From positions 1-6,209 of the forward strand of contig JAQGKN010000062.1 of assembly GCA_028290085.1 (NCBI GenBank): a stretch of DNA of 6,209 bases. The letters run 5' to 3'. This DNA is from Hyphomicrobiales bacterium (GTDB lineage: Bacteria; Pseudomonadota; Alphaproteobacteria; Rhizobiales; Beijerinckiaceae). Below the pieces are notes generated by a model. That model did no database searches. It was not told the origin of the DNA and saw only the letters and a program-made list of their open reading frames with translations. A program made the translations under genes and the position numbers. Of the stretch, positions 5,164 to 6,209 are shown piece by piece (within the stretch, counting starts at the first letter, position 1; each line of letters begins with the position of its first letter).

Positions 5164-6209
5164 ATGCAGGAGACAGTCTGGTGGAAGCGGGGCGTCATCT
5201 ATCAGATCTATCCGCGATCGTTTCAGGACTCGAATGCTGATGGCATAGGCGATCTCGACGGTATCCGCCGTCGTCTCGATCACCTGACTTGGCTCGGTGT
5301 GGATGCGATCTGGGTCTCGCCGGTCTACCCCTCGCCAATGGCCGACTTCGGTTACGACGTCGCCGACTATTGCGGCATCGATCCGATCTTTGGTGATCTC
5401 GAGCAATTTGACGCACTCGTGGCGGAGGTCCACACGCGCGGGCTCAAGATCATCATGGATTTTGTGCCCAATCACACGTCCGACCAGCATGCCTGGTTCA
5501 AGGAAAGCCGCTCATCGCGCACAAACCCCAAGCGCGACTGGTACATCTGGCGCGACGCCGCCCCCAGTGGCGGCCCGCCCAACAATTGGGTGAGCAATTT
5601 CGGCGGCTCGGCCTGGCAATGGGATGAGGCGACGGGCCAATATTACTATCACGCCTTCCTGCGCGAGCAGCCCGATCTCAACTGGCGCAATCGCGCGGTG
5701 TGCGAAGCCATGCACGACGTCCTGCGCTTCTGGCTCGGACGCGGTGTGGATGGCTTCCGTGTCGACGTCATATGGCACCTGATGAAGGACAGGGAGTTCC
5801 GCAACAACCCGCCGAACCCGGCCTATGTGCTTGGGCGCCCGGAAATCGAAAGCCTGTTGCAGATCCATTCGACCGATCAGCCGGAAGTGCACGACGTCAT
5901 CGCCCGCATGCGCAACGTGCTCGATAAATACAACGACCGTGTGCTGATCGGAGAGGTCTACCTGCCGATTGATAGACTCGTCGCCTATTACGGTGAGGAT
6001 CTGGCCGGCGCGCACCTGCCTTTCAACTTCCAGCTGTTGCAAACGGCGTGGCACGCCGGAAAAATTGCAGATCTCATCGGCGAATATGAAGGCGCCATTC
6101 CTGATGGCGGCTGGCCCAACTGGGTTCTCGGCAATCACGACCGCTCGCGCGTAGCAAGTCGTTTGGGCCCGGCTCAGGCCAGGATCGCCGCGATGCTTCT
6201 GCTCACCCT
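5164..6209 (+). CDS. GH13 alpha-glucosidase (oligo-1,6-glucosidase type), 3' end outside window
   Basis: The first 348 residues of a GH13 retaining alpha-glucosidase; full members have about 520-560, so the C-terminal domain is missing because the window ends. Seen in order: WWKRGVIYQIYPRSF at the first barrel strand; the calcium-type loop DSNADGIGDLDG (D22, N24, D26, D30); region I DFVPNH (D99-H104); the QPDLN signature (169-173) of the oligo-1,6-glucosidase subfamily; region II GFRVDV with nucleophile D201; region III IGEVY with acid/base E264; and region IV NHD with the transition-state-stabilising D326. All three catalytic residues are present. There is no signal peptide, so it should be cytoplasmic and cleave alpha-linked glucose from short oligosaccharides or disaccharides taken up by a transporter. 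The exact linkage (maltose, sucrose, isomaltose, trehalulose) cannot be read from the sequence. Trehalose synthase and sucrose-active relatives are possible but less likely. Confidence 0.9.
   Translation, partial: MQETVWWKRGVIYQIYPRSFQDSNADGIGDLDGIRRRLDHLTWLGVDAIWVSPVYPSPMADFGYDVADYCGIDPIFGDLEQFDALVAEVHTRGLKIIMDFVPNHTSDQHAWFKESRSSRTNPKRDWYIWRDAAPSGGPPNNWVSNFGGSAWQWDEATGQYYYHAFLREQPDLNWRNRAVCEAMHDVLRFWLGRGVDGFRVDVIWHLMKDREFRNNPPNPAYVLGRPEIESLLQIHSTDQPEVHDVIARMRNVLDKYNDRVLIGEVYLPIDRLVAYYGEDLAGAHLPFNFQLLQTAWHAGKIADLIGEYEGAIPDGGWPNWVLGNHDRSRVASRLGPAQARIAAMLLLT

Noticed and set aside
4755..5240. A 161-codon plus-strand frame overlapping the small gene
   Set aside because: It runs in another frame through both the small gene and the glucosidase start; no ribosome-binding site and an R/H-rich shadow translation.
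4729..5490. A 253-codon minus-strand frame across the small gene and glucosidase start
   Set aside because: It overlaps the well-supported glucosidase N-terminus and a good small gene; it looks like a shadow of the codon bias.

Overview
This window reads as chromosomal DNA of a GC-rich alphaproteobacterium, most likely Hyphomicrobiales (rhizobia, Methylocystis or Beijerinckia type). The grounds are the fixHIS (ccoHIS) gene order, the codon bias toward G/C third positions, the tandem-domain universal stress protein and the GH13 alpha-glucosidase. The genus cannot be named from sequence alone.

Region 1 (1-3769, + strand) is the distal part of a fixGHIS/ccoGHIS operon, which assembles and supplies copper to the high-affinity cbb3-type cytochrome c oxidase. 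It holds the C-terminal end of FixH, the complete copper-exporting P1B-ATPase FixI/CcoI, the 49-residue FixS/CcoS, and a 382-residue MFS permease. The junctions are a 1-base gap, an ATGA overlap and a TTGA overlap, so the four genes look translationally coupled. The permease carries MxxxM and HxxxM motifs 28 residues apart. As I recall the family, that is the spacing in the copper importer CcoA of Rhodobacter capsulatus. Importer, exporter and cbb3 assembly factors would then sit in one transcript, which is the most interesting point of the window.

Region 2 (3792-4616, - strand) is a tandem UspA-domain protein that runs convergently into the fix operon. Only 22 bases separate the two stop codons, and an imperfect hairpin lies over that junction.

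Region 3 (4617-4803) is a divergent intergenic region. It holds a near-consensus FNR/FixK-type box (TTGAC-N4-GACAA) placed close to the class II activator position relative to a possible -10 element for the usp gene. A second palindrome overlaps that -10.

Region 4 (4804-6209, + strand) holds a 91-residue uncharacterised coiled-coil protein, whose GTG start is set by a strong Shine-Dalgarno sequence, followed after 84 bases by the 5' two-thirds of a GH13 alpha-glucosidase of the oligo-1,6-glucosidase (QPDLN) type, cut by the window end.

Together the window suggests a low-oxygen neighbourhood: cbb3 oxidase copper supply, a stress protein possibly under FNR/FixK control, and an alpha-glucoside-degrading enzyme. 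The link of the last two genes to oxygen is inference. No RNA genes, mobile elements or CRISPR arrays were seen.
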